A stretch of DNA of 64,000 nucleotides, from NCBI GenBank assembly GCA_020633295.1, contig JACKDW010000008.1:62001-126000 (forward strand). Reading direction: 5' to 3'. This stretch comes from Myxococcales bacterium. GTDB lineage: Bacteria; Myxococcota_A; Polyangia; Nannocystales; Nannocystaceae. The notes beneath the pieces are model-generated. The model saw only the letters and a list, made by a program, of their open reading frames with translations, ran no database searches and was not told the DNA's origin. How positions within the stretch are numbered: the first letter of the stretch is position 1; every line of letters starts with the position of its first letter. The position numbers and the translations under genes were made by a program. This document shows positions 36,491-45,267 of this stretch, one piece after another.

Positions 36491-38061
36491 TGAAGAAGAT
36501 CATGGCGCACCGAGACATCAACAATGGCGCCGCGCTACGCCCCGGGACCCGGTTCGCGCGCGACCGCGCGCCGTCCTCTCCCGAGCGGTACGCGCTCGCG
36601 TCATCGCCCCGCGCGACGAGCTTCCGCGCGGCCTCCCGGGCGGCTCGTCGTCGCGCGGCCGGCCTCGCGTCGATCGCCGCGCTCTGCCTCGCGTCGTCGG
36701 CCTGCGGTGACTCGAGCGAGCCGGGCGCGACCGAGGCCGGCACGAGCTACGGGGACGACGTGAGCGCGGGCGGCTCGACCGCGACCAGCTCCGGCGACGT
36801 CGGCGGGTCGTCGACGGGCGGCGCGAGCGACGGGGCGACGAGCTCGACCGGCGCCGATGTCTGTCCCGAAGGCCCTGTCGAAGTCGTCCAGGGGTTCCTC
36901 GCCACGCCGGGCGAGACGGGGCTCGTCCCGCTCGGCCCGTGCGAGGCGCGGCATCGCTGGTACTTCGCCGCGCCGGCGGGCAGCGTCCTCGAGCTCGCGC
37001 TGACGGGGCACGAAGGCGTCGCGGTCGAGGCCGTCGTCGGCTTCCCCGACACGCCCGCGCTCGAGCCGGTGGTCGACGGCGACACGCTCGCCGGGCCGAT
37101 CGCGAGCGCGGGCGGGGACGTCGCGACGCTGCAGCTTGTGGCGCCGCGTTCGGGCGAGTTCGCGGTGCAGCTCGCCGCGGCCGAGGACGGCGCGGGCGCG
37201 CAGTACGAGCTCGCGCTCGCCTGCGTCCGCGGTTGCGCGCTCGAGACCACGCGCTTCCCGATCGTGCTCGCGCACGGCTGGACCGGCTTCGCGAACATCG
37301 GCCCCGTCGACTACTTCTACGGCGTCCCCGATCACCTCGGCGAGCGCGGCTACCCCGTCTCGGTGACCGAGGTGGACAAGTACAACACCAGCTACGCGCG
37401 CGCCGAGCAGCTCGCGGCGCAGCTCGACGCGCTGCTGCCGAGCTGGCGCGCGCGCAAGGTCAACCTCATCGGGCACAGCCAGGGCGGCGTCGACGCGCGC
37501 GCGCTGATCAGCGCCCGCGGCTACGGCGATCGCGTGTCGGCGCTGATCACCGTCGGCACGCCGCACCGGGGCAGCTACGCCGTCGACGTCGCGCTCGGCT
37601 ACGCGCCCGGCCCCTCGCAGGAGGTGCTGTTCTTGCTGTTCGACTTCCTCGGGGCGGTCACCGCCGACGAGCAGGCCGACGTCGAGGCGTCGCTGCACGG
37701 CCTCTCCGAGGCGTACATGACGAATGAGTTCAACCCGCACAACCCGGACGACCCGCGCGTCGAGTACATCTCGTACACCGGGCGCAGCTGCGCGCCGGAC
37801 GAATTCCTCAACCCGCAGAACGACTGCGAGGATCTGGTCGACCCGATCTGGGCGCTGACCTACGGGATCCTGCGGGCGGCGCAGGGTGACAACGACGGGC
37901 TGGTCACCGTCGAGAGCGCGAAGTGGGGCGAGTTCCGCGGGCTGATGATCGCCGACCACCTCGACGAGGTCGGGCAGCTGCTCGGCGCCACCGATCCCGC
38001 CTTTGATCACCTGGAGTTCTACCTCGCGCGCGCGCGCGAGCTGGCCGAAGGATCGCACTAG
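36490..38061 (+). CDS. Secreted lipase lipoprotein (alpha/beta hydrolase)
   Basis: About 523 residues. The lipobox region is GLASIAALCLASSAC; a Ser/Gly/Thr linker follows. The lipase domain begins near FPIVLAHGWTGFANIGPVDY and has the nucleophile elbow GHSQGG, oxyanion HGW, and a late DNDGLVTVESAKWG Asp/Asn loop and DHLDEVGQ His region, as in family I bacterial triacylglycerol lipases. The first ATG (36490) overlaps the operator, so the ATG at 36502 (MAHRDINNG) is the likelier start; even so the region before the hydrophobic core is unusually long (about 50 residues). The enzyme would release fatty acids outside the cell, feeding the beta-oxidation genes that share its operator. Confidence 0.85.
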   Translation: MKKIMAHRDINNGAALRPGTRFARDRAPSSPERYALASSPRATSFRAASRAARRRAAGLASIAALCLASSACGDSSEPGATEAGTSYGDDVSAGGSTATSSGDVGGSSTGGASDGATSSTGADVCPEGPVEVVQGFLATPGETGLVPLGPCEARHRWYFAAPAGSVLELALTGHEGVAVEAVVGFPDTPALEPVVDGDTLAGPIASAGGDVATLQLVAPRSGEFAVQLAAAEDGAGAQYELALACVRGCALETTRFPIVLAHGWTGFANIGPVDYFYGVPDHLGERGYPVSVTEVDKYNTSYARAEQLAAQLDALLPSWRARKVNLIGHSQGGVDARALISARGYGDRVSALITVGTPHRGSYAVDVALGYAPGPSQEVLFLLFDFLGAVTADEQADVEASLHGLSEAYMTNEFNPHNPDDPRVEYISYTGRSCAPDEFLNPQNDCEDLVDPIWALTYGILRAAQGDNDGLVTVESAKWGEFRGLMIADHLDEVGQLLGATDPAFDHLEFYLARARELAEGSH

Positions 38062-38183
38062 ACAAGCGCGGCGTCGCGGCGAGGGCCCGCGCGCCGGCTC
38101 GCGCCGGCGCGCCCTCGACCACGGCCGACCGAGACGCCGACGACCGCGGGCCCGATGACCGGCGACGGCGGTCGAACCATATT

Positions 38184-38201
38184 GATGTCCTTTGGGACCT
38201 G
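38184..38201. terminator. Hairpin-type element between convergent genes
   Basis: GATGTCC-TTT-GGGACCTG with stem GTCC/GGAC, 44 bases after the end of the SDR gene (minus) and 120 after the lipase stop. It may act as a bidirectional 3' element. Confidence 0.4.
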
Positions 38202-38244
38202 TTTGATCGAGCGCTCGGGGCGTCGCGCGCTCAGCGGGCGCGGC

Positions 38245-39015
38245 TCAGCGGGCGCGGCTCATGAGCCGGAGCGCCTCGTGCATGAGCCGCGACGGCATGA
38301 GGTCGCTGGCGAGCGTCGCAACGCGGAACCGCCAGCCGACGGGGTGGTGTACCTGCAGGCTTCGACGCGTGACCACGTCCCAGATCGTCTCGGCGACGTC
38401 GGCGGGCTTGAGCTGCACGCCGAAGCGGTCGATCAGCACCGACTGGTTGGTCTGGACCATGCCGGTGTTGACGAAGGGCGGCATGACGTCGCGCACCGCG
38501 ATCTTGTCGCCCTGCCACTCGATCTCGAGCGCCTCGGTCAAGGCGCGCACCGCCGCCTTGGTCGCCGAGTAGGTCGCGAAGTCCGGGGTGCCGTGCAGCG
38601 CCGACGCGGAGCTCATGTTCACGAGCGTGGCCCCGGGCGCGCCGCGGAGGAAGCGGTGCGCCGCGTGGCTGACGTTGATCAGCCCGGTGATGTTGACGTC
38701 GACGAGGCGGCGGTGGGCCTCGGGCGTGATCTCGGCGAAGCGCCCGGTCTTGAGCAGCCCGGCGTTGTTGAGCACCGCGCGGATCGAGCCGCCGCGCGCC
38801 GCGGCGAAGCTCGTGACGACCTCGCGGACGGCGTCCGCGTCGGTCACGTCGAGCGCGTGTGTCCACACGCGCTCGTCGCCGAGCGAGCGGGCGGCGCGGG
38901 TCAGCGCGACGTCGTCGATGTCGGTCATCCCCACCGACCAGCCGCCTCGGTGAAAGCGCTCGGCGGCGGCCAGGCCGATGCCGGCGGCGGCGCCCGTGAT
39001 CAAGATCGTCTTCAT
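38245..39015 (-). CDS. Short-chain dehydrogenase/reductase
   Basis: 256 residues, classical SDR. NAD(P)-binding TGAAAGIGLAAAERF, structural NNAG (VLNNAGLL), and the catalytic Ser-Tyr-Lys in NMSSASALHG and YSATKAAV. The first acidic residue after the beta-2 strand (TDID) suggests NAD preference. Close to a wax ester synthase, it may reduce or oxidise a fatty-acid-derived carbonyl. The start codon lies inside a small tandem duplication that also copies the 3' end of the upstream gene. Confidence 0.9.
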   Translation of the reverse strand: MKTILITGAAAGIGLAAAERFHRGGWSVGMTDIDDVALTRAARSLGDERVWTHALDVTDADAVREVVTSFAAARGGSIRAVLNNAGLLKTGRFAEITPEAHRRLVDVNITGLINVSHAAHRFLRGAPGATLVNMSSASALHGTPDFATYSATKAAVRALTEALEIEWQGDKIAVRDVMPPFVNTGMVQTNQSVLIDRFGVQLKPADVAETIWDVVTRRSLQVHHPVGWRFRVATLASDLMPSRLMHEALRLMSRAR

Positions 39016-39214
39016 GGGTTTGGCTCCTCTGCTCTGCGGTGGCGCGTCACGACGCGACGCGCGGGGTGAGCTCGAGACACGCGCCGAGCTCGTCGAGCGC
39101 CTCGCCGGCGGCGGCGCCCGTGATCAAGATCGTCTTCATGGGTTTGGTGGCGCGTCACGACGCGATGCGCGGGGTGAGCTCGAGACACGCGCCGAGCTCG
39201 TCGAGCGCCTCGCC
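38984..39214. repeat. Tandem duplication over the SDR/wax-synthase junction
   Basis: Two copies (about 38984-39107 and 39108-39214) hold the 5' end of the SDR gene plus the 3' end of the wax-synthase gene. cgcccgtgatcaag recurs at 38991 and 39115; ggtggcgcgtcacgacgcg at 39039 and 39146. Copy 2 lacks 17 bases (ctcctctgctctgcggt). The extra fragments encode decapitated ends only; both full genes stay intact. Confidence 0.85.
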
Positions 39215-40555
39215 GGCGTAGACCGCGAGGCGCTGCATGTGTGGGAGGCTGTCGCGGCAGCCCGTGAAGCCGAAGTTGAGCGTCCCCGCGTAGGAGACGC
39301 AGGTGATGTTGAGGACGCCGCCGTGCACGACCAGCGACACGGGGTACAGCGCCTCGAGCCGCGCGCCGTTGAAGTACAGCGGCTCGCGCGGGCCCGCGAC
39401 GTTGGAGATGATCACGTTGAACACCGGGCGCGTGCGCCCGCCGAGCCCGGACATGATCTGCAGCATGTACGGCGCCATGATCATCATCATGTAGGGCGTC
39501 AGCGCCGACCTCGGCATCGACTGGAGGTGCTCCTTGGCCTCGCGCGTCGACGTCTTGATCGCCTCCAGGCGCCCGAGCGGATCGGCGACGTCGGTCGCGA
39601 GGCTCGCGATCATCATGCTGAGCGCGTTGCCGCTGCTCTGATCGTCGGCCGGCCGCACGTCGACGGGGATCCCGGCCGTCAGCGGCGCGCCGGGCAGCTG
39701 GTTCGACTCCTTGAGGAACCGGCGGATCGCGGTCGCGCACACGTAGAGCACGACGTCGTTGAGCGTGCAGCCGGCCGCGCGCGCGAGCCCCTTGATGCGC
39801 GCGAGCGCGTACTGCTGGGTGGCGAAGCGCCGCGCGCCGCTGCGGACGCGCGCGTTCACGGCCGATCGCGGCGCCGAGAACGGCGCCGTCAGGTGCGGCT
39901 CGCTGTCACGTGACCCAAGCGCCATCCTCCGAACGGCGCGCAGCACCGCGGCGCTCGACTGGCCGCTCGCGCGCAGCTGCTCGAGGAGCGCGCGCGGAGG
40001 GGCGCGGTCGATCAGCTTCGGCGCGGGCTTGCGCTGCGGCGGCGGGACCGACCACGGCGGCGGGATCCGGCGCGCCTCGGGATCGGTCGAGTAGGCGCGG
40101 CTGAGCAGGCGCGCGCCGCTGACGCCGTCGGAGAGCGAGTGGTGCATCTTGGTGTAGAGCGCGAACCGCCCGCCCGCGAGCCCCTCGATGAAGTGCACCT
40201 CCCACGGCGGCCGGTTGAGGTCGAGCTGGTGGCTGTGCAGGCGCGAGACGAGCACGCCGAGCTCGCGCTCGCCGCCCGGCCGCGGCAGCGCCGAGTGGCG
40301 GAAGTGGTAGTCCATGTCGATGTCGTGATCCTCGACCCACGCCGGCAGCGCCGCGCCGAGCAGGCCGCCGCGCAGCTTCTGGTTCCAGGGCCGCGCGAAC
40401 GCGCGGGAGTCACGAAAGGTCGCGACCACGCGCTGGATGAAGTCGCTCGGCGCGTCGTCCGGCGGCGAGAGGATCGCGAGGCTGCCGATGTGCATCGGCG
40501 TGTCGCGCGACTCGACCAGCAGCCACGAGGCGTCGAGCGCGTTGAGGTTCTTCAT
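39155..40555 (-). CDS. Wax ester synthase / acyl-CoA:diacylglycerol acyltransferase (WS/DGAT)
   Basis: 466 residues, family length. The active-site motif HHxxxDG is present as HHSLSDG; the N-terminus MKNLNALDASWLLVES and the later GIPVDVRPADDQSSGNALSM and NVIISNVAGPREPLYFNGAR blocks are typical. It esterifies acyl-CoA to long-chain alcohols or diacylglycerol at the membrane, forming storage lipid. It is divergent to an HSL-type esterase (134 bases between starts), so synthesis and breakdown of storage lipid are side by side. Confidence 0.93.
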   Translation of the reverse strand: MKNLNALDASWLLVESRDTPMHIGSLAILSPPDDAPSDFIQRVVATFRDSRAFARPWNQKLRGGLLGAALPAWVEDHDIDMDYHFRHSALPRPGGERELGVLVSRLHSHQLDLNRPPWEVHFIEGLAGGRFALYTKMHHSLSDGVSGARLLSRAYSTDPEARRIPPPWSVPPPQRKPAPKLIDRAPPRALLEQLRASGQSSAAVLRAVRRMALGSRDSEPHLTAPFSAPRSAVNARVRSGARRFATQQYALARIKGLARAAGCTLNDVVLYVCATAIRRFLKESNQLPGAPLTAGIPVDVRPADDQSSGNALSMMIASLATDVADPLGRLEAIKTSTREAKEHLQSMPRSALTPYMMMIMAPYMLQIMSGLGGRTRPVFNVIISNVAGPREPLYFNGARLEALYPVSLVVHGGVLNITCVSYAGTLNFGFTGCRDSLPHMQRLAVYAGEALDELGACLELTPRIAS

Positions 40556-40689
40556 GCGGGTCGCTCCGTCCCGAGAGGGCGCGACGGCCCTCGCTGTTCG
40601 TCGTCAGCCCCGATCCGCGACCGGGGGAATCGTTCGTCGCGGCGCCTCGAGCGGTGCGTCGCGCTCGCGCCCGAGATATGCTTCGGGCC

Positions 40690-41658
40690 ATGTCGAGACG
40701 ACTGCTGCGCCGCGTGCTGATCGAAGCGAACCGCCTCCGACGTCTGCAGCGCGGCCCGCTGCGCGAGGGCTGGTCGGTCGAGGTCGAGGCGAGCACGCGC
40801 CTGCTGCATCACTACGCGCGGCGAGCTCACTGGGTGCCGCTCGCGCTGCAGCGGCGGGCGATCGGCGCCGCCGCGCCGCGTCGGCGCCCGCGCGGGGTTC
40901 AGCTCACGCGGGTCGACGTGAACGGGATCCCCGGCGAGTGGATCACGCCCGAGGGCGCCGACCCGCGGCGCGCGCTGCTGTACCTGCACGGGGGCGGCTA
41001 CGCGGTCGGCTCGATCGCGTCGCACCGGCACTACGTCGCCCGCATCGCCCGCAGCGCGTGCATGCGCGCGCTGCTGATCGACTACCGCCTCGCGCCGGAG
41101 CACCCGTTCCCCGCGGCCGTCGAGGACGCCCGCGTCGCGTGGAGATGGCTGCTCGGCCAGGGCGTCGATCCGCGGCGCGCCGCGATCGCCGGCGAGTCGG
41201 CGGGCGGCGGGCTGACGATGGCGACGCTGCTCGAGACGCGCGACGCCGGCGAGCCGCTGCCCGGCGCCGCCGCGGTGCTCTCGCCGTGGGTCGACCTGAC
41301 GCTGAGCGGCGCGAGCATCGACGCGAACGATCGCTACGACTTCATCCCGCGGCGCGTCCTCTCGCTGTACGCCGCGCGCTACGCCCAGGGTACCGATCGG
41401 GCGCACCCGCTGCTCTCGCCCGTGCACGCGTCGCTGCACGGCCTGCCGCCGCTGCTGATCCAGGCCGGCGAGGTCGAGACGCTCGTCGACGACGCGCGGC
41501 GCCTGCACGCGCGCGCGCGCGAGGCCGGCGTCGACGCGCGGCTCTCGGTCTACCCGGACATGATCCACGCGTTCATGATCATGAGCTTCCCGATCGCGCG
41601 CGAGGCGATCGCCGAGCTCGCGGCGCACCTCCGGACTCACACCGACGCGGGCGAGTGA
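40690..41658 (+). CDS. HSL-family alpha/beta hydrolase (esterase)
   Basis: 322 residues. Hormone-sensitive-lipase group signature YLHGGGYAVGS (oxyanion hole), nucleophile elbow GESAGGG with Ser, Asp in GEVETLVDDARRL and His in DMIHAFMIM. It hydrolyses short to medium acyl esters. ATG at 40690 is used; 40678 is also in frame. The protein is cytoplasmic or weakly membrane-bound and may mobilise wax or glyceride stores made by the divergent WS/DGAT. Confidence 0.9.
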   Translation: MSRRLLRRVLIEANRLRRLQRGPLREGWSVEVEASTRLLHHYARRAHWVPLALQRRAIGAAAPRRRPRGVQLTRVDVNGIPGEWITPEGADPRRALLYLHGGGYAVGSIASHRHYVARIARSACMRALLIDYRLAPEHPFPAAVEDARVAWRWLLGQGVDPRRAAIAGESAGGGLTMATLLETRDAGEPLPGAAAVLSPWVDLTLSGASIDANDRYDFIPRRVLSLYAARYAQGTDRAHPLLSPVHASLHGLPPLLIQAGEVETLVDDARRLHARAREAGVDARLSVYPDMIHAFMIMSFPIAREAIAELAAHLRTHTDAGE

Positions 41659-41694
41659 CGGGCGCGCGGCCGGGCGCGCGCGTCGTGATCGACA

Positions 41695-41712
41695 GGGCTT
41701 GAGAGACATGTT
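41695..41712. terminator. ACATGT element between convergent genes
   Basis: gggcttgagagacatgtt lies just after the end of the ligase gene (41718, minus) and 37 bases after the esterase stop. It is a member of the loose 3'-end motif group; the hairpin is weak here. Confidence 0.25.
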
Positions 41713-41717
41713 CATCG

Positions 41718-43289
41718 TCAGGCGCGCTGCGGGTCGCGGGCGCGCAGGACGCTCTTGACGACCTTGCCGCCGGCGTTGCGCGGGAGCTCGGGCAACGCGA
41801 TCATCGCCGCGGGCTGCTTGAAGCGCGCGAGGTGGTCGCCCAGGTAGGTGCGCAGCGCGGCGATCTCGAGCGTGGAGCCGGGCGCGAGCACCACCGCCGC
41901 GATCGGCACCTCGCCCCACTTCTCGTCAGGTCGACCGTAGACCGCGGCGTCGAGGATCTCGGGGTGGGTGGCGAGCGCGTTCTCGACCTCGGCGCAGTAC
42001 ACGTTCTCGCCGCCCGAGATGATCATGTCTTTCTTGCGATCGACGACCCACACGTAGCCGTCCTCGTCCTGGCGGACCAAGTCGCCGGAGTGGAACCACC
42101 CGCCGGCGAAGGCCTCGGCGGTCTCCTTCGGCTTACGCCAGTAGCCCTGCATCAGCGTCGGGCCGCGATAGATGATCTCGCCGACCGCGCCGCGCGGGAC
42201 GTCGTTCATGTCGTCGTCGACGACGCGGCACTGGATCGTCGGGATCGGCAGGCCGACCGAGCCGAGCTTGCGCAGCGAGTCTCGCCCGCGCAGCACGCAG
42301 GTGATCGGCGACATCTCGGTCTGGCCGAAGACCGCGATGTTGACCGCGTTCGGGAAGGTCTCCGCCATCTGCCGCAGCAGCGTCTCGGAGGCCGGCGCGG
42401 CGCCCCAGCTGATCACGCGCAGCCGCTCGCCCTTCTGCTTGGCCTCGGGGTGGGCGCAGATCGCCTTCCACTGCGCGGGCACGTTGAAGACGACCGTGGC
42501 GCCCTCGCGCTCGTAGGCGTCGAGCAGCGCGCCGGCGTCGAAGCCCCCGAGCGGGTGGATGACCGTCAGGGTCCCGAGCATGAAGTTGGGCGCGATCGAG
42601 CCGAGGCCGGCGATGTGGAACATCGGCGCGGTCATGAAGCCCACGTCGTCCTCCGCGAACACCTCCATCGCGCGGATGCAGGTCAGCGCCTGCCCGACCA
42701 TGTTGATGTGGTCGAGCATCGCGCCCTTGGGGCGCCCGGTCGTCCCGGAGGTGTACATGATCAGGGCAGGGGTGTCCTCCGGGACATCCGGCGCGACGAA
42801 CTCGCCCGGGCCCTCGGCGACGAGCGCGTCGAAGGCCTCCGCGCCCTCGCCCGCGGCGCCGAGCACGATCACCCGCTTGACGCGATCGGTGAGCGCGCGG
42901 ATCGCCGCGACGAGCGGCGCGAGCGGCTCGTCGACGACGAGCACGTCGCCGTCGGCGTCGTCGATGATGTACGCCATCTCGCTCGGGGCCAGGCGCACGT
43001 TGATCGGCACCGCCATCGCGCCGAGCGTGTTGATCGCCATCACGGCCTCGATCACCTCGGTGCGGTTGAGCACGAGCATGAGCACGCGATCGCCGAAGCG
43101 GACGCCGCGGCGCTGGAGCGCGGCCGCGGCCGCGGTGATGCGCTCGTGCGCCTGTCGCCAGGTCGTCGTGACGCCGCGGTAGCGGAACGCGGCCTGGTCC
43201 GGGCGCATCACGGCGTGCCCGGCGACGTGGTTCATCCAGTGGTTGCGGCGCTGCGCGGGGGGGATCACTCGTGGCTCGGTGGTGGTCAT
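41718..43289 (-). CDS. Acyl-CoA synthetase (AMP-forming fatty-acid CoA ligase)
   Basis: 523 residues. ANL-superfamily motifs: ALIMYTSGTTGRPKGAMLDH (P-loop), FGQTEMSP, GDLVRQDEDGYVWVVDRKKD and the C-terminal lysine in RNAGGKVVKSVL. It activates a carboxylic acid with ATP and CoA for beta-oxidation. ATG at 43289 chosen; frame runs on to 43385 but would include operator DNA. An operator shared with three other lipid genes lies 62 bases upstream. Confidence 0.93.
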   Translation of the reverse strand: MTTTEPRVIPPAQRRNHWMNHVAGHAVMRPDQAAFRYRGVTTTWRQAHERITAAAAALQRRGVRFGDRVLMLVLNRTEVIEAVMAINTLGAMAVPINVRLAPSEMAYIIDDADGDVLVVDEPLAPLVAAIRALTDRVKRVIVLGAAGEGAEAFDALVAEGPGEFVAPDVPEDTPALIMYTSGTTGRPKGAMLDHINMVGQALTCIRAMEVFAEDDVGFMTAPMFHIAGLGSIAPNFMLGTLTVIHPLGGFDAGALLDAYEREGATVVFNVPAQWKAICAHPEAKQKGERLRVISWGAAPASETLLRQMAETFPNAVNIAVFGQTEMSPITCVLRGRDSLRKLGSVGLPIPTIQCRVVDDDMNDVPRGAVGEIIYRGPTLMQGYWRKPKETAEAFAGGWFHSGDLVRQDEDGYVWVVDRKKDMIISGGENVYCAEVENALATHPEILDAAVYGRPDEKWGEVPIAAVVLAPGSTLEIAALRTYLGDHLARFKQPAAMIALPELPRNAGGKVVKSVLRARDPQRA

Positions 43290-43350
43290 GCGGGGCGTGT
43301 CTCTCGATGCTCGGGGTCCTGAGCAGAGTGTCGCGGTTTCACTCAAGATA

Positions 43351-43373
43351 AACTTGTTGGCGACAAGCAAGTT
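43351..43373. promoter_or_regulatory. Operator of the lipid regulon, site 2 (acyl-CoA ligase)
   Basis: AACTTG-TTGGCGACAAG-CAAGTT: outer arms AACTTG/CAAGTT, inner CTTGT/ACAAG. Identical over all 23 bases to the site at 56373. It lies 62 bases before the ligase ATG. Confidence 0.85.
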
Positions 43374-43389
43374 ATTTGGAGACACCCGA

Positions 43390-43673
43390 ACGCGTCAATC
43401 ACTTTGAGCAGATCGCAGAGGATCGCTGTTCGTGGCAGGAGAACGCTGTTTCAACAGCGAGCGCCTCCGCGCCTGTTCGGCGTCCGTCGGCCGAGCGCCG
43501 GCTCGTGGGCGTCGGCGCGGTTCGAACGGCTCGGTGTCGACGTGGGTCGCGAGCGTGCGCCCGCGCGGCTCGATGGGAGCTGATTCTTGAAGCAGGTAGA
43601 GAGCGCGCGGCGGGGCGACGCGGTGGTCGCGTGGCCTCGGGTGCAGGCGAGGCGGGGCGGACGGAGCGTCGCG
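43390..43673. other. Intergenic region, no supported gene
   Basis: Between the ligase promoter and the SRPBCC gene end. Contains a perfect hairpin CGCTGTT-TC-AACAGCG (43444-43459) and a related cgctgtt 21 bases earlier. A plus-strand open frame of 164 codons covers it but is an arginine/alanine-rich artefact that runs over the SRPBCC gene. Confidence 0.5.
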
Positions 43674-44183
43674 CTACCCCGTCGCGCCGCAGGTCGCGGG
43701 CGTCTGGGTCGTCAGCCGCTGGAGCACCTGCTCGCGCTCGACGGCGCGCTGGAGCGCCCGCAGGCGCGCGCGCACGTCCCGGGCCAGCACGGCGCGCACC
43801 ACCGGGTTCAGCAGCCAGCGCAGCGCGGCCCAGCGGGTCTCGAAGCCGTAGCGGAAGTGCACGCGGGTGACCGGGCGGCCGCCCCGCGCGACCGTCGTGA
43901 AGCGCCACGAGCCGGCGAAGCGCGAGAACATGGCTGGCCCTTTGGTCATCTTCATGGCGACGACCGCGGGCGCCTCGTAGACCGTGAACAGCACCTCCAT
44001 CGTCAGGCCGTTGTAGGCGCGGACGAAGACGCTGGCGCCGCGGGCGGCACGGGTCGCGCCCCCGGTGAAGCGCATCTCGCGGACGAACGGGTCCCAGGCG
44101 CGGCGCAGCCCGTAGTCCTGTGAGAGCGCGAACAACGGCTCGCGTCGCGCGGCGATCTCGACGCTGTGCTCGACGGTGGGCAT
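43674..44183 (-). CDS. SRPBCC/polyketide-cyclase-like protein
   Basis: 169 residues, START/SRPBCC fold by pattern: PTVEHSVEIAARREPLFALS, then strands ending SRFAGSWRFTTVARGGRPVT and a long C-terminal helix (RDVRARLRALQRAVEREQVL). Such proteins bind hydrophobic ligands in a deep cavity. Here it could carry a fatty or sterol-like intermediate of the lipid island. ATG at 44183. Confidence 0.75.
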   Translation of the reverse strand: MPTVEHSVEIAARREPLFALSQDYGLRRAWDPFVREMRFTGGATRAARGASVFVRAYNGLTMEVLFTVYEAPAVVAMKMTKGPAMFSRFAGSWRFTTVARGGRPVTRVHFRYGFETRWAALRWLLNPVVRAVLARDVRARLRALQRAVEREQVLQRLTTQTPATCGATG

Positions 44184-44315
44184 GGGCTCCGGACGCTCCT
44201 GCGCGCAGACGTAGCACCACGCCCGCGACGCGCCCAGGGTGTGCGTCACGGCGTCGCGGGGGCGGGTCGCGAGCCCCGGGGCCCGTCGAGCCGGCGGGCC
44301 GCGGCGCTTCAACTC

Positions 44316-44335
44316 ACATGTTTAAAGGGTCATGT
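44316..44335. terminator. Hairpin-type 3' element
   Basis: ACATG-tttaaagggt-CATGT, 52 bases downstream of the SDR gene that ends at 44387 on the minus strand. Arms of five bases. Confidence 0.35.
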
Positions 44336-44386
44336 AGAGGGCGACGCGCGGCGAGCCCGAAGACGAGCGCACGTCGCCACGAGCTG

Positions 44387-45241
44387 TTAGTCGAGGAACA
44401 GGTCGGGGAGCGGGTCGACGCCCGGCGTGACCGCGTACCGATCGAAGTCGGTCACGCCGGCGCGGGCGAGCACGTCGTCGTCGATGAAGAAGTTCCCGGT
44501 CACCTCGCGGCTCGGGCGGGTGAGGATGACGTGGGCCGCGTCGGCCATGATCTCGGGGGTGCGGCAGGCCGCGATCGCCTGCTCGCCGCCGAGCAGGTTG
44601 CGGACCGCCGCGGTCGCGATCGTGGTGCGGGGCCACAGCGCGTTGACGGCGACGCCGTCGGCCTTGAACTCGCCCGCCATGCCGAGCACGCACATGCTCA
44701 TGCCGTACTTCGCCATGGTGTAGGCGCAGTGGCCCGCGAACCAGTGCGCGCTCATGTTGAGCGGCGGCGAGAGCGTGAGGATGTGCGGGTTGGCGGCGCG
44801 CTTGAGGAACGGCAGGCACGCCTGTGAGCACAGGAAGGTGCCGCGCGTGTTGACCTCGTGCATCAGGTCGTAGCGCTTCATCGGCGTCTCGAGCGTGCCG
44901 GTGAGGCTGATCGCGCTCGCGTTGTTGATGAGGATGTCGACGCCGCCGAAGCGCTCGACCGCGCGCTCGACCGCCGCGCGCACCTTCTCCTCGGAGCGGA
45001 CGTCGGTGATCACGGGCAGCGCCGCGCCGCCGGCGGCCTCGATCTCCTCGGCGGCCGTGAAGATGGTGCCAGGGAGGCGCGGGTGCGGGTGGGCGGTCTT
45101 GGCGGCGATGACGACGTTGGCGCCGTCCCGCGCGGCCCGCAGCGCGATGGCCTTGCCGATGCCCCGGCTCGCGCCGGTGATGAACAGGGTCTTGCCCGCG
45201 AGGGTGCCTGCGGGGGTCTTGAGATCGGTGGTGGTGTTCAT
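44387..45241 (-). CDS. SDR-family oxidoreductase, HSDL2-like
   Basis: 284 residues. NADP-binding TGASRGIGKAIAL with a following basic/Lys segment (AAKTAHPHPRLPGTI) typical for the HSDL2-like group of lipid SDRs; NNASA and the catalytic Tyr-Lys in YTMAKYG. The C-terminus (GNFFIDDDVLARAGVTDFDR) also matches that group. First of a run of minus-strand fatty-acid genes; 26 bases from the next gene. Confidence 0.88.
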   Translation of the reverse strand: MNTTTDLKTPAGTLAGKTLFITGASRGIGKAIALRAARDGANVVIAAKTAHPHPRLPGTIFTAAEEIEAAGGAALPVITDVRSEEKVRAAVERAVERFGGVDILINNASAISLTGTLETPMKRYDLMHEVNTRGTFLCSQACLPFLKRAANPHILTLSPPLNMSAHWFAGHCAYTMAKYGMSMCVLGMAGEFKADGVAVNALWPRTTIATAAVRNLLGGEQAIAACRTPEIMADAAHVILTRPSREVTGNFFIDDDVLARAGVTDFDRYAVTPGVDPLPDLFLD

Positions 45242-45267
45242 GGCTCTCCTTGCGGGCGACGAGGCGA

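Noticed and set aside
43376..43870. Plus-strand open frame of 164 codons after the ligase promoter
   Set aside because: Low-complexity Arg/Ala translation overlapping the SRPBCC gene on the other strand; no ribosome site.
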